NCBI GenBank assembly: GCA_029706075.1
Contig: JAINUG010000026.1
Span: 6,838,674-6,902,673, forward strand
Direction of reading: 5' to 3'
Source of the DNA: Aldrovandia affinis
Lineage: Eukaryota > Chordata > Actinopteri > Notacanthiformes > Halosauridae
DNA: 64,000 nt
This document shows, one piece after another, positions 44,598-59,879 of the stretch (position 1 is its first letter; every line of letters begins with the position of its first letter). A program made the position numbers and the translations under genes. The notes beneath the pieces are model-generated. The model saw only the letters and a program-made list of their open reading frames with translations, ran no database searches and was not told where the DNA came from.

Positions 44598-47070
44598 CTG
44601 GAAGAATCCTGGCCATCTTAAAGCCACTCTACTGCAGAATAAGGCCAGTTGTGTCCTACCACTGTAGACTCCCAATCATAGTCATCAGTTCATTCATCAG
44701 TTTGTTATTCAACATTAAGGACAGAGATCATTGCAATTAGATTGCAAGGTTTCAATTTCATCATTGAATATTGCAGTGACATTAGCTTGTGTCACATAAA
44801 CACAACATACGCGTATCCAATATTTATGTAGTGGGGACAGCAGCGAGTAGAACCCATTTGGTGCATAACAAAAGACAGGATAGCAAACGTATCAATAATC
44901 AGAACATTTATTAATGCAATCGTTAAGGAAATCAATGAAATAACTCATTCTGATTACGACGTCATATAATTATTGAACACACAATGAGTACTAACGCAAA
45001 GGAGCGAACTCAAACAAAGCAAAAAGGGAAAAAAAGAGATAGGTAACAGACAGCATTATAACGGATGCCATGTAAGGGTATGTGAAACGCTGGTTTACTT
45101 AACGGGGTTTGACAGGTGGGCAGTCCACGGATTCCGGGTCAGCTGGCTGGCGGAGTTGTTCCTGGATTACTTCCAGTGGCAGGGAACGACACGCAAATTG
45201 TCCTTGTTCTCTGGGCCAGATGCGTTTGGGGAAATCCACTGGAACACACCACCCACCAAGTTTTAAGCCAAAACCTAAGTTTGTCGCATCAAGTTGCTGC
45301 TACCCCACGTGTGTCTTGCTCCATCACTGGTCGGCTCCTGAGTATCCCGTGGCGATCTGCGCTGATTGGTAATGCAGGTGAAGGGTGTGTCTCTTGGCTG
45401 ACGCCCCCTGCTTCTGAGTGGCCATGAAAGGGGGGGGTTGTCATGTGGTTGACATCCCCCTTCGCAATGTGCAGAGGGATACCTGGTCTGCACAGGCCTC
45501 TTAAAAACCAATAACCAATAACTCCCTCGGCGCCACCATAACGCACCCTGACACAGTCAGTATTGTTCCCTGTGGAACGGCCATATGGCCTCATTATGGC
45601 ACCTCCCCTGGCAGGCCTGTAGGGGGGCCATCGCAGTAGCTGGCCTTCTGCTGTGCTCTAGACAACCGGTCTCCTATTTGTGTCTGACCATGATCCATGT
45701 GTGCTGCAATATTTATATAGCTATAATTGTAACATTTATTTATTGATTTTAACCCTCTCAGAATATTTTGAAATCTTGTGGAATGAGATCATAATATTGA
45801 CAAAGGGATCATTGTGGAATCTTTACCTGATTGGTACCACTATATATTATTTTACCGTAAGCATTTATTTGTGCAATATATATGCGCCATTAGAAAACAG
45901 CACAAAATTTACAGCTCAAAATTAAAGATTAACTAGTTGATTTGCTGTGTAGCTCAGCAGTTTCTAAAAGAGAATTAAGGAGCTATCATCCCTTAGTGTA
46001 ATTAAGAAGTGAATGGCAAAGGTAACTGTCAAAAACCATTATGCTTTACATTTTTCATATCTCCCAGCTCATAATTGCTATACATACTTTAATTACATGA
46101 TGAAATTGAGTTCATGAGAAGGGCACAAGCTTCAATGATCTAAGCCTAATATTGACCTAATTGTCCTAATTGACAGTACATTACCTAACAGCACACTTTC
46201 CGACAACTATTACAGAGCGACAGTTATTAAGGTGCTTGATTCTTCTTTCCAAGATACATATTGTAATAAATATGCAGCTTGAACATTGACACCCTGCCCA
46301 TCTACCTGAAGGTTGTCTCTCATGGGAGGCCTCAACACCTGGGCCTCTTTTTAGTCTTACTGTAATAATTGCATTGGATAAAGAAAGCAAATTCTGTACT
46401 GTCAAACTGAAAATGGCAGCATTGTAATCTGTAACCCTGCTGTGTAAGAGCTCTGGAGACCCTGCCAATTCTAGTTTAGTCATGTAATTCCATTTACATG
46501 AAATTGCCAATCATGTATGATGATGGTTATTTTTCCTGTCTCAACTTGCACAATCCCCTGGGTGGCTGAGTAGTGGAGGCCCAGATGGAATATTTGAACT
46601 CCACTGTTAGAATCTGTAATTGTGCCTCTGTTCTACAAATATACAAAGCTAAGCCAAAGAATGGGGTTTTCTGAAATAAAGAATAATGCAACTATTCTTT
46701 ACAAATCTATTGTGATTTTTCATTTAGACACTATTGATTTTTAATAACAATATACCGTAGTTAATTATTTAAAGATACTGTAAACAACATACGAATAAAT
46801 TAAAACTACACTGTACGATAACCTCTTTTTTTGACTGATGTTTTTCCTACACATTGAAATGGAATAAGAATAAAGAAAATAGTTGCAGGTCATCACTTTC
46901 ACAGTAAGGGAAAAGGCCATCAGTGCATCAATGTCTGAAGGTTTGTCTTATTTAAAAAAAAAGAATAATTAAAAAAAATAATGCATTGATTTATCATCAA
47001 AATAATCTGAAAATGACAGGAAGCTTTTCTGTACACATATCATTACAACAAATCAGTAAATTGAGGAACA
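44598..47070. other. Anonymous sequence, possibly repeat-derived at 44820-45670
   Basis: 44820-45670 has higher GC and looks like retroelement noncoding DNA, but I could not classify it. The remaining 45680-47070 is AT-rich, with no supported gene. Overlapping short frames on both strands are discounted. Confidence 0.35.
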
Positions 47071-47075
47071 CTAAC

Positions 47076-48269
47076 CATAAGTGGAATCCTTTTGTTCATA
47101 TGGGAGAGTGCTGCTCGGCGATATTTCATACTGAACTGTTGAAGCACTTGAGTCTGCATCATCATCCTGAAAATCCTCTTCCTCCGTGGTGTAGGGCCTT
47201 GACTCTTCTGTGGCGTCCTAACATTCTGCATTCTCTTTAATAGCTGCTTGGACAGGAGTTCCTGTAGATAATATACAAAGCACAAGATTTAAATTCTTAT
47301 TCTATGATAAACAAAAAAAAACTAAACTAAAAAAATTACATTTTAAAGGAAAAACAAAGAAACAGCCAACAAAAGGAAGATAAATGAATGCAAGAAGAAA
47401 ATAGAGAAAACAATCATAAAAGCCAAAGAAGAGAATATAACACACTTAGCATGTTTGTGCTTTCCAGATTCGTCTTGAAGCGTGGGATAGTACTCCACAA
47501 GACGCTTTGCCATGACTGTAATTTTGTGCTTGGATGGGTCTGCAATCTTCAACTGTAGCTCGCACTATAGATATCATATTTGTCATGGTATTTCTAGTCG
47601 ACAACGCAGTTCTTTGGACAGCTTACATCCCGCCTCTTGTCCAGTGGGCTGAATGACAAAATATTGGCTTCTGACATTCTCTAATTCACTATCAGTATAG
47701 ATTACAAACTCTGGGTTTGCGCAACTGTAAGATCTTGGCAAATTTGGGGATTTCCGGGACACAGGACTTTGAAACTTGTGCAACACCAAACTTCAGGGTT
47801 TCTTGTGAACTGGAACTATTGGGTATTTGTACAGGAGGTCTGTTGTGATCATCCTTTTGTTGTTCAGGGGACTTAATCTGATTATCCTGTGAAACAAGTC
47901 ATAAAAAATCAATCAATCAATCAAAGTAATTCAGTAAGAACTTCCAAAACAAAAAGACAAAGCCTGTATCCCACTGACACCATCTGTATTTATGAGAAGT
48001 TACTCTCAACACCTTGAGTATGACTATCAATTACTTGCTTTATTCATCACCTATAATGAAAATATCAGAACAAATGACCTACTATGGAAAACACAACAAA
48101 AACACAACAAAACAATGATCTATACCTTGATAATTAAATATTACCTTATGTTCCTTGTAAAACAGCCCCCATATTGTTTTCCTGCAGAAGAAGTGTTCGG
48201 GTCCTGGGAATAGGTCGCGAATGCCCTCCCATGAGAGTGTTACCAAAAGACTTTCGCTGACGTTTGGGG
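47076..48269 (-). pseudogene. Decayed multi-exon gene with a SAM-like motif (fish multicopy family)
   Basis: Three minus-strand exons with splice signals. Exon 48269-48145: acceptor TTTTCAG, then NVSESLLVTLSWEGIRDLFP, GPEHFFCRKTIWGLFYKEHK, donor GTAATA; the IRDLFPGPEHF pattern is SAM-like. Exon 47886-47450: acceptor TTTCACAG, Ser/Gln-rich, then SKELRCRL, a frameshift, and SKHKITVMAKRLVEYYPTLQ. Its donor is CTAAGT instead of GTAAGT. Exon 47261-47076: acceptor ATCTACAG, LLSKQLLKRMQNVRTPQKSQ, then an acidic tail, donor GTTAGT. The pattern resembles SAMD3-like multicopy proteins of fish. Frameshifts and the lost donor argue for a pseudogene. Upstream exons are not seen; a Harbinger element starts 24 bp away. 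Confidence 0.55.
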
Positions 48270-48942
48270 CTGAAAACATGGGATATACACTAAGGGCCCT
48301 ATTTTCGTGCCGGCGCTAAGCAGCGTTATACCCTAGTGCAGGCGAATTGCCAGTTTCGTCTGTCGCAAATTGAATATTTCCCGTCTCCGCCGAGTTTGGC
48401 AATTTCGTGGTGCGCAATGAAGGCATTTGTGCGACTATGGGTTGGGCAGCGCAATAGGGGGTGTGACAATGAAAACAGTCAGGCGCTCTGCAAGTTTGGT
48501 GTCAAATTAGGAGTTTGTGTTAACGTCCAACTAGACCACCTCTTAGCGCAAACGCTGGCGCTCTGTGCAATTTGGTGACTTTATTGATGCGCACATATGT
48601 ACATAAGGATATCTGAAATCACATGAGAATGTTTTGTGAATATTGTGAATTTCCCCCCAGGTTGAGGCAAATTGTCCAATCCATGGGTAACTTGCAAGCG
48701 TAATCAATTAAGCTAAAAACTATTTCACCACAGCTTGTGGCTATTCAATGTACGGACATGAAAGACTGAAGCCAGCAGGCCATCCATCGCTACCGTTCAG
48801 TAAGATACACCTGTTAAATAAATATATGTTTGTATGCACATTGTTTTTCTTATGTGAAAGGGTTTTATTCTTTCCATTTGCACTACAGAAAATGGAGTAC
48901 ATAATTGGACGCCGAAGGCAATACCGTGAGCGATACCTTGGG

Positions 48943-49894
48943 TGTCACGTCTCGTGTTCGTGTTCCCCGTAATTAGGTGTTTGTAGTTTATTCCATGTTT
49001 TCCTGGTTGTCGGTCCGTGTTTTTACTTTCCTTACCTGTTCCCAGTCTTGTCATTGTATTATCGTTTTCACCTGTTCCTCATGTGTCTGATTGCAGTTAG
49101 CTGCATTCATGTTAATTCCTGATTGTTTCTCGTTATGTCTGATGTAGTTAGCTGTTCGTTTCCCATGTTCATTTCCTGATTGTCTCATTATTGTATTATC
49201 GTTTTCACTTAATTCCTCATGTGTCTGATTGCAGTCAGCTGCATTCATGTTTATTCCTGATTGTTTCTTGTTATGTCTAAATGTATTTAAGCTGTGTGTT
49301 TTCCCATGTTCATTGCCAGATTGTCTTGTGCTTTGCCTATGCCTACACAACTTTCCAGTGGTCTCTTTGTTTACGTGTGTTACATTTACATTACATTTTA
49401 CATTTTAAGCATTTAGCAGACGCTCTTATCCAGAGCGACTTAGTTTCACATTTCTTTACATATAGAGCTTGATATTTACTGAAGCAATCCAGGTTAAGTA
49501 CCTTGCTCAAGGGTACAACGGCAGTGCCCCACCTGGAACCTGCAACCTTTGCGTTACAAGCCCAGTTCCTTAACCATTATGCTAACACTGCCGTGTTCAG
49601 TCCTGTCTCAGTCTTGTTCCCGATCCTCCTGTTCGTGCTCCTCGTGGTTCCTGCCCTGCTCCTCTCTGTGTTCCCTGGACTGATTTCCTGTTATCGACCT
49701 CCGCCTGCCCATTGACTACGCCTTGCCTGCCTCTGATACAACTGAAGCCTGGAACGAACTTTGCCTGTCCCCGACCACTCTTTGGATCCCTGTATTGCCC
49801 TGATTGCTCCTGTATGACCATTGCCTGTTTATGCAATAAAAGCCATTATTGCATTTCTGGGTCCGTGCCTGGTTTTCCGACACCGTTCCTGACA
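48943..49894 (+). mobile_element. Solo LTR (Ty3/gypsy type) with perfect 5-bp target duplication
   Basis: Starts TGTCACGTCTCGTG and ends CACCGTTCCTGACA; TTGGG flanks it on both sides (48938-48942 and 49895-49899). It contains AATAAAAGCC near 49837, giving the orientation. Internally a segment of about 138 bp is duplicated in tandem (starts near 49053 and 49191). A V-SINE (49384-49603) is inserted in it. Solo LTRs arise by recombination between the two LTRs of a full element. Confidence 0.88.
49384..49603 (-). mobile_element. V-type SINE inside the solo LTR
   Basis: On the minus strand: a decayed tRNA-like head, the conserved central segment (TGAGCAAGGTACTTAACC), and the L2-type stem-loop (CGCTCTGGATAAGAGCGTCT). 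Same family as 23370-23587, with a slightly shorter interior. Confidence 0.8.
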
Positions 49895-50786
49895 TTGGGT
49901 TTGGTAGCCGGTGTTGGCCAGACGGCTATCAGTTCGGCTGTACATGCAGATTCTTCCAGTCTTGTCCAACATGCAAATTAGTTTATTACTTTTCCTACAC
50001 CCGAAAGCCAGCAGAGAACTAAACAGGATTTTTATACGCAATGTGGATTCCCTGCATACATGTGCAGTTGCGTGCACCATCTGATCACGGTATCTTTTAT
50101 GTGAATCGGAAGGGGCTCCACTCCATTAATATCCAGGTGGTTTGTGATGCACACACCAGGGTGATGCATGTAGGCCTACTGCATGACGAACATAAATGAA
50201 ACAGGCCTAGTTGCAGTTGTTTTTATTTATTTATTGCTTTCCATTTAACAATTACATTAAGTTAGAAGAAAATAAACTTTGTTTTTTAAGTTGGAAAGAC
50301 TACAAATAAGGAAAAAAAGAGATGGTAAAATGAAACACTTTCTTTTAACAATGTAGGTCTCAAAATATAAACTCAAATCATGAAAATAACAAATTAATGT
50401 GCGCTTTGTTTTCCCCCTCTGATTCACGCGAAAACTGTTCCGCACCTCCTCGTTCTGCTCTTTTGAGAAGCGCTCCTGGCGCAGCCGCGCAAAACTGTCA
50501 CTGCCATGTGAGGAAATTGCCAAATTGCTATAGCGTTAGCGCAGTGGTATTTAAAGGGACAGAAAATAGGTGTTCTGATTGGCCATTATGAAACCAAACC
50601 CCCCACCACACCTACATGTATTTTTTTAAAGTTAATACAACCTCTTTTACAACTGCGCCGGAGGTGCGCTATTGTCCTAAGTCACGAAATTACCGAAATT
50701 GCGTTAGACACGCCCTAAAGCGCCACCGTCTTCGCTTTGCGTCTGTGTTACCGACACCGTCCTAATTCCCCAAAATAGGGCCCTAA

Positions 50787-51481
50787 GTGTTAGACACCAG
50801 ATTAATACTTAGGTCACGTTACAAGACAGTCACCAATGACATATTTGCTATACCTCTGTATGTTCCTGCAGCTAACTTCTCAAGAACCAATAAGATAAAC
50901 CAGGCAACTCAGTTCAGTTTGGAAACAGTAATTACACCTTAAAATCATCTACATTATTTTCACAACTGTGGCTACCATATCAACCATATTGTCAGCTTGA
51001 AAATGAGAACAAATGGATGCATAAGCATGAGCTACCAGAACAACTGGATGCATAAGCTACCAGAATCATATCATATCCTCCTGAGACTCCAGAAAAAAGT
51101 TTTGAATTTCCTTTCAATTTTTACATCACATAAGTCTTTGGCGTGAAAAAAACATGACAAAAAATATATTTTTATTTTTATTTTATAGTATGTTCCTTGT
51201 AGAGGACATCAGGACTCTGATGAACGCAAACATGAACATATGAACACATTTAGAGTTGTACATTAATTCATTAATACATTAAGCACAGCAATACCCATGT
51301 GGCTCACACCCTCCCACCCACCCACCCCAGAAATGAACAGACAGTCGTCATCTCCAACAGAGCATCACAAACATCAAACTACACTACAGAACCTACACAA
51401 GAATTATGTCACTCGCGTCCTAACCTATTTCGCCATTCGGGCGTCCTGAGTTGTACATTTATTCTGATTCGGCTATCCAGC
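50787..51481. other. Sequence between the Harbinger element and the piggyBac gene
   Basis: No coding region. AATAAA on the minus strand near 51460, about 20 bp past the stop codon at 51485, could be the polyadenylation signal of the piggyBac transposase. Confidence 0.5.
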
Positions 51482-51484
51482 CAT

Positions 51485-55095
<3,611 letters not shown>

Positions 55096-55099
55096 TTTG

Positions 55100-56099
55100 A
55101 AGAATTGTGAATTCTTTCAAGGTCACACCCCCATGTTTGTCATATCACTGAAAAGGCCAGAAAGCCCTCTTTCTGGTACCAATGTCTCCTAGAGAGGACA
55201 GAAATGAATTGCTGGGTCTCAGGAGGAGTAGGTCTCAGTAAGTAAGTCTCAGTAAGGAGTTAATCAGGAGAAGGAGTCTCAGCAGGAGTATAAGTAACAG
55301 TACATCAATCTGTCCAGTCCTGGAAGTAGATGATTATCAAACAAGCAAAACATTTGGTGACTTATCATCTCTCATCACAACTATTAAACATAGGGCTACT
55401 ACATTGTTAAAAAGGTTATCCAGACTCATACTACCCCGAGTAGGTGTGGGTTTATGCTCAAGCAACAACAGAGATGAGGTGCAATAGAGATGAAGAAAAG
55501 GCCCACCACTCACTCTAATAGCTTATTTTGTTGTTAAAAACAGCAGTGGCTTTTATCAGACAAGCTTTATCTTGTGTTGCACCTTTACTTCATCTCCACT
55601 GTTCTGAGGCAGCCATGCCATGCTAGCTAGCTAACAGTAATAGCTGAGGTGATTTTAATAGATCAGCTGTCTAATTAAGCTAACATGGCAAATTAGGGTA
55701 CTTTCCTTTTAAAGTTGAACGTGCAACATTGTCCATGGTTAGCTGACTGTTATCTTGATAGCCAAGATCAACTATGTTAGCTAGCTAGCAGTTGGTTTTC
55801 AAAAATCACGCTAGCAAGCACGCTACTTAATAGCTAACATTTACAGTCGATGGTAACGTTCATTTTACGTAATGTTATTTAGCTAATATGCTTGCCAACT
55901 GACAGTCACCATACACATGTTAAAACAATAGTTGCCAGTTAAAATTATGTCCAAAGGTATCGGTGATCAAAATATGAATTAAATAAAGCCGCTTACCCCT
56001 TAACTTTCAGCTGTATCGCCTCTAAAGTTAGCTAGCTAACTAATGTTACTGTCAGGTAGTCAGCAGCAAAAGACTGGCCACATAGCTTTAAAAAAAAAG
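55100..56099. other. Anonymous sequence upstream of the piggyBac gene
   Basis: No coding region. Words of GCTAGCTA type recur at 55620-55810. A CTCAGTAAGTAAGTCTCAGT direct repeat lies near 55230. The 5' end of the piggyBac element itself could not be located. Confidence 0.4.
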
Positions 56100-56101
56100 T
56101 A

Positions 56102-56657
56102 TATAAACATCGAACAAAAAGTTTGGAAATTTGTGTTTGGTAGATTATTTCTCTGTTGTAACAATGCTTCTTGGCAATACATTTTATACCGTTGGAAAGC
56201 CTGTTTATTTCTCTTTTAAATGGTGCCCCATTTGTAAGGAACATGCATTTGTGGGATGAGCAGCACAGCTGAGTATGTGGGTTGCGCCCATGAAAAATTT
56301 GCCAAATTTTCTCTGCCAATGCCAAACAGCTTATTCTGTTGTTGCTATTGACTCTTGTTTGGTGTTGTTTGGTGGATTGGATGATTGAAGTCTATCAGTA
56401 ACAATGAAGAAACAAGACATATTGGCATTTTTACAATTTATTCATTTAACAAACAGTCAGGAGCCTCAATAGCGTGTGGAAGAACCGTACACAGCCACAA
56501 CAGCCTGGCACCTCCTCCTCATGCTGGTCACCAGCGTGGTCACACACTGCTGTAGGATGGCATTAAACTCCTCAACCAGGATTTGTCGCAAGTCAGCCAA
56601 CGTGGTTGTGTTGGTAACTCTAGCACAAATTTCCGAACTTTTTGTTCGATGTTTATA
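56102..56657 (-). mobile_element. Tc1-like non-autonomous element with transposase C-terminus
   Basis: Inverted ends TATAAACATCGAACAAAAAG at 56102 and its reverse complement ending at 56657, continuing as imperfect repeats for about 40 bp; TA flanks both sides. On the minus strand a transposase tail remains: TTTLADLRQILVEEFNAILQ, QCVTTLVTSMRRRCQAVVAV, ending STRY and a stop near 56466. That is the C-terminus of a Tc1 transposase. The DDE core is deleted. Confidence 0.75.
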
Positions 56658-56662
56658 TACTG

Positions 56663-56757
56663 TACAGTGCATACGGAGAGTATTTAGAACCCTTCACTTT
56701 TTCCACATAAACAAAATGCAGTTGCAGCCCACATTTTCATGTGGTTTGTGGAATTGA
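56663..56757 (+). repeat. Tc1 terminal inverted repeat remnant
   Basis: ACAGTGCATACGGAGAGTAT followed by TTTAGAACCCTTCACTTTTT matches the well-known end of fish Tc1 elements. No transposase adjoins it. It directly abuts the 56102-56657 element. Confidence 0.6.
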
Positions 56758-56989
56758 TGGCTGTCCAGAAGAGTATTACGTGTATAATTCCTGTATAATA
56801 TTGCATGCGCAGCACCTACTCAGCAAATATCAGGCCACGGAAAAATCTATGAGGATTTTTGATGATTTTGTTGATCCTTTTGGTGGTGTTGAAAGGAATA
56901 GTTGTAACCAGTTGAATTAGAGGAAATAGTTATAGCACAAACAACATCTTATGTAAGAAGTGGTGGCTCAAGAGTTTTTAGTATAAAGA

Positions 56990-57760
56990 ACAAGTGCTTC
57001 TATTACGTACCTTTGATCAAAAGTTTGGAGCAGCTATTATCACATCCAAGGATTCTTGAAATGGTTGAAGACTTGCCCCAGCCATGCAGAGATGGATTTT
57101 TTTTAACAATTCTGTGGATGGAGTCATTCATAAATCGCATACACTGTTTTTGAACCAGCTCACCCCATTGCAATTAATATTATACACAAAAATAGACAAA
57201 ATAAAGATCTCTAATCCCCTTGGATCTCAAGCAACAAAAAATAAACTGTTACACTTTAGGAAACATCAATCCCAAGTATAGATCCAAACTTGCCGCTATC
57301 CGTCTTCTTGCTATGGCAAAGTCCAAAGAACTCTCTCAGGGTGGCATAGACAGGATTTTACAGAGAATACAACAAGACCTGACTTAATTGTATACTGATG
57401 TAAGGATTGTAACTGCACAGGGTGAGAAAGAGATATTTGGGGCATTCATATCTGTATGTGGAGACACTAGCACAACATGAACTTGCTGGGGTTAAGGAGG
57501 GCGTAGGATTTGCTTACAGTAAATCCAGGCGTTGCGAATGCAACTTCTAAGACATGCAGCAGCACTTCACTTAGGACTTCTTTATCAAAAGGACATTTGA
57601 AAGTCATATTCAGCAGTGAAGTGAAATTGAGAAGGCTACATATGGTATTGTGGAGGGCGTTGGTCTCGGCAACATGGGAGTGGCAGGATTGCCTTTGTTT
57701 TTACATGTTGTGGAGGCCTTTGGAGCAGTGAGACTTTCCGGGGGTAGGTTTGGCACTCTC
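56990..57760 (+). pseudogene. Decayed coding region of a fish multicopy protein (unidentified)
   Basis: Plus-strand blocks in order: YYVPLIKSLEQLLSHPRILE, MVEDLPQPCRDGFF, SHTLFLNQLTPLQLILYT, KISNPLGSQATKNKLL, then shifted NPKYRSKLAAIRLLAMAKSK, VRIVTAQGEKEIFGAFISVC and EKATYGIVEG. Several stops and shifts separate them. From memory, similar phrases (LILYTDxxEIxNPLGSxxxKHKL) occur in multicopy uncharacterised fish proteins of probable transposon origin; I cannot name the family. No splice sites were confirmed. Confidence 0.45.
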
Positions 57761-57821
57761 ACAGGGTGTGACAGTGAACTGTTGCCCGGAAGGTTGCTGC
57801 AAAGGCTATAATTGACTAAGA

Positions 57822-57990
57822 GTGTCCGCCTCTCTCCCTCGGTATGGTCGTGAAAGAGAGCGAGAGGGCGCCCTGAAAGAGGGTCCGCCTCTCGCCCTCG
57901 GTGTGATTGGGAGAGCGAGAGGGCGCTCTGAAATAGGGTCCACCTCTTGCCCTCGGTGTGATTGGAGAACTCGCACTCGGGCAGTGGAGA
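57822..57990. repeat. Minisatellite-like tandem repeat, 55-59-bp unit, three copies
   Basis: GTCCGCCTCTC...CCCTCGGT...GAGAGGGCGC recurs with starts at 57824, 57883 and 57938. It is GC-rich against an AT-rich background. A related motif (GAGAACTC, GTGGAGAGTGT) continues imperfectly to about 58080. Confidence 0.7.
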
Positions 57991-59879
57991 GTGTTTCTGG
58001 ACAACGGCCCGAGAACTCTCACTGAAAGAGTGGAGAGTGTCTCGGGGCTGGTTGCCAGAGAACTCTCCCTGTGAGGAGTGTTGAGGGTCTCTGTGTTTGG
58101 GGTAAAACTGAAAAGTTTGAGTATCTCTGTGTGCATGGGTTCGGGAAGCACTTGAAAAGTCACTGGATATGTGTGTGCCTGGGGAGGTTCTAGGGGAACT
58201 CCGGTCTGAGGAGGCGCGGTGTCTTGTTGAGATGTGTGTCGGGACAGTGCGTAGAGTTCTACCCTGTCCCGTAAGTGTTGATGTGTGTTAAATGTGGATG
58301 TATGAAGGCGGTGTGGAAAGCTGCTGATTGTCTGTGTTTATTGTGTGTTCCCCGAAAGGGGATCCTCCCCCTTGGAGGAGACGGGCTTTCGTCCCTCAAC
58401 AAGTACAACATATGGTAATGGAAAAATGGCTGGTGCTATATGGGAAGAAGTTCACATGTGAAAAATCATTGATTATTTCTAATGTCAGCAATGACAGTCC
58501 CACTACAGAGTTTGGACTATATTGTGAATTCAGGAGTCTATTGCTTTGAATGTCAGCCTTTTTCAACATTGGGCTGGAACATTATCAGACCTATGAAATA
58601 GAGGTCTCTCAGCTTGCTTAGGCTACAGTCCTGGTTGATTCTGAAAACAAGGTTGAATTTACACCATACCACTATTTTAGCTTCAAAGGTAGGACTGTAT
58701 GTCCCTGTGAAATATGATCTTTCAGACACTATTGCACTTCACTTAGGCAATGTGTGAGTGTCTTAAGTCAGATTTTTGTCTGTTCTGAAGATGAAAATGT
58801 CATGGAAAAGTGCTAAAGGTTTTCATAATAAACACTTTTATCTTAAATTAATTCATGGCTCATTCTTAAAAAAAGATTATTCATCTAGATCTCTGTCTTA
58901 TCAAACAACATATAAGTTGAAAATGGTTTTGTCTAGTAGAAATGGCTTGTTTCACCTCAAGAATGACTTAAAATAACTTACATGTTCTAAATAAGACCTT
59001 TAAGGGTTTTCTTCCTTAAAACAAGTCTTACTATCTTATTAAGACAACATTTGATTAGCATTTTAATCTTATTTCAAGGCAGGTAAGATTTTCTAACTGG
59101 AAACAAAATTAATATACTTGCTTTATCTTTTGCAATGTAAGGACCTCCTCTTTTAACCTCCTCATGCTGTTTGCTCAGGTTCATCAAACACAACAAACTG
59201 CATTGCAGTTCAATTAAATCGGGGCCTCATTTGGTACAATACAATTATTGGATCAAACTACTGAAAAGAGTTCTAACTAAACATGAGCGAAAACATGTTC
59301 CAGCTGTCACCATGTCACTCTGAAATGACAGCTTATGCTACAAGAGGTCAGTGCAGTAATACAGCGATAGAGATCATTGTTGGCATACCTACTGTATCTG
59401 AATACTATATTACATATGCAAATTGGTAATTGTCTGAAACTTTCATCTCAATACTTTTGAATAGAGAAACTGGGGGAAAGTGAGAGGTCATCCTTTTTGT
59501 GTGTTTTTAGAATTCATTTCTCTGTGCACACCCTTTTGATATCTTTGACAGGTAGAATAAATTAGTTGGTAAGACATCAAGTGTTCTGTAGTCACAGTGA
59601 CACTGGGCAGGCACTGGAAAGAACCTGGAAGGAATCTTCTGAAAGCTGACCGTAAGAATAAAACATCACATAGTTTCAATAAGACTTTGTTCCCTATTTC
59701 TATGAATTTGCGTTTTGCTCATTAAAAGTATCCTATTGTAAAATTCAGCCTGAGAATACATTTCAGGTTTTACTTAATGCAGTACTCTAGAGAATTGAAC
59801 TGATACATATATATACATTACATACAGAATGTGTCACAAGAAAAGCTAGACAAAATGTGAAAAATTACACAACATCAAA
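57991..59879. other. Anonymous sequence with MITE-like and L2 fragments
   Basis: 58780-59145 resembles a fish MITE (TCTTATTTCAAGGCAGGTAA, GGAAACAAAATTAA). 59338-59400 matches part of the L2 3' UTR (GTGCAGTAATACAGCGATAG). 58000-58390 has GT/GGT-rich sequence of unknown nature. No supported gene. Confidence 0.4.

Larger units (their letters stand above)
48893..50199 (+). pseudogene. PIF/Harbinger (HARBI1-like) transposase remnant, interrupted by the solo LTR
   Basis: The frame starts MEYIIGRRRQYRERYLG at 48893 and breaks at 48942, where the LTR is inserted. It resumes after 49900 with degraded sequence matching FPTPESQQRTKQDFYTQCGF (the conserved FPxxxxExxxxKxxFyxiaGFP segment), HVQLRAPSDH, and FYVNRKGLHSINIQVVCDAH. 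In this family the Asp of VVCDA is the first catalytic residue. The remaining Asp and Glu motifs are absent. There are several frameshifts and a stop at 50199. Confidence 0.75.
48294..50783 (+). mobile_element. PIF/Harbinger element, internally deleted, split by a solo LTR
   Basis: Ends GGGCCCTATTTT and AAAATAGGGCCC (12-bp perfect inverted repeat), with TAA on both sides (48291-48293 and 50784-50786), the 3-bp TWA duplication of PIF/Harbinger. Subterminal regions are rich in GCGC hairpin-like words. A HARBI1-like transposase remnant is on the plus strand. Subtracting the solo LTR and its extra 5-bp repeat, the element is about 1.53 kb and lacks most of the transposase and any Myb-like gene. 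Confidence 0.88.

Noticed and set aside
45109-45594. Overlapping frames on both strands as genes
   Set aside because: Frames of about 80-100 codons on both strands with no domain, in a GC-richer repeat-like segment.
57816-58163. 115-codon minus-strand frame with repeats
   Set aside because: Caused by the tandem repeat; no family match.
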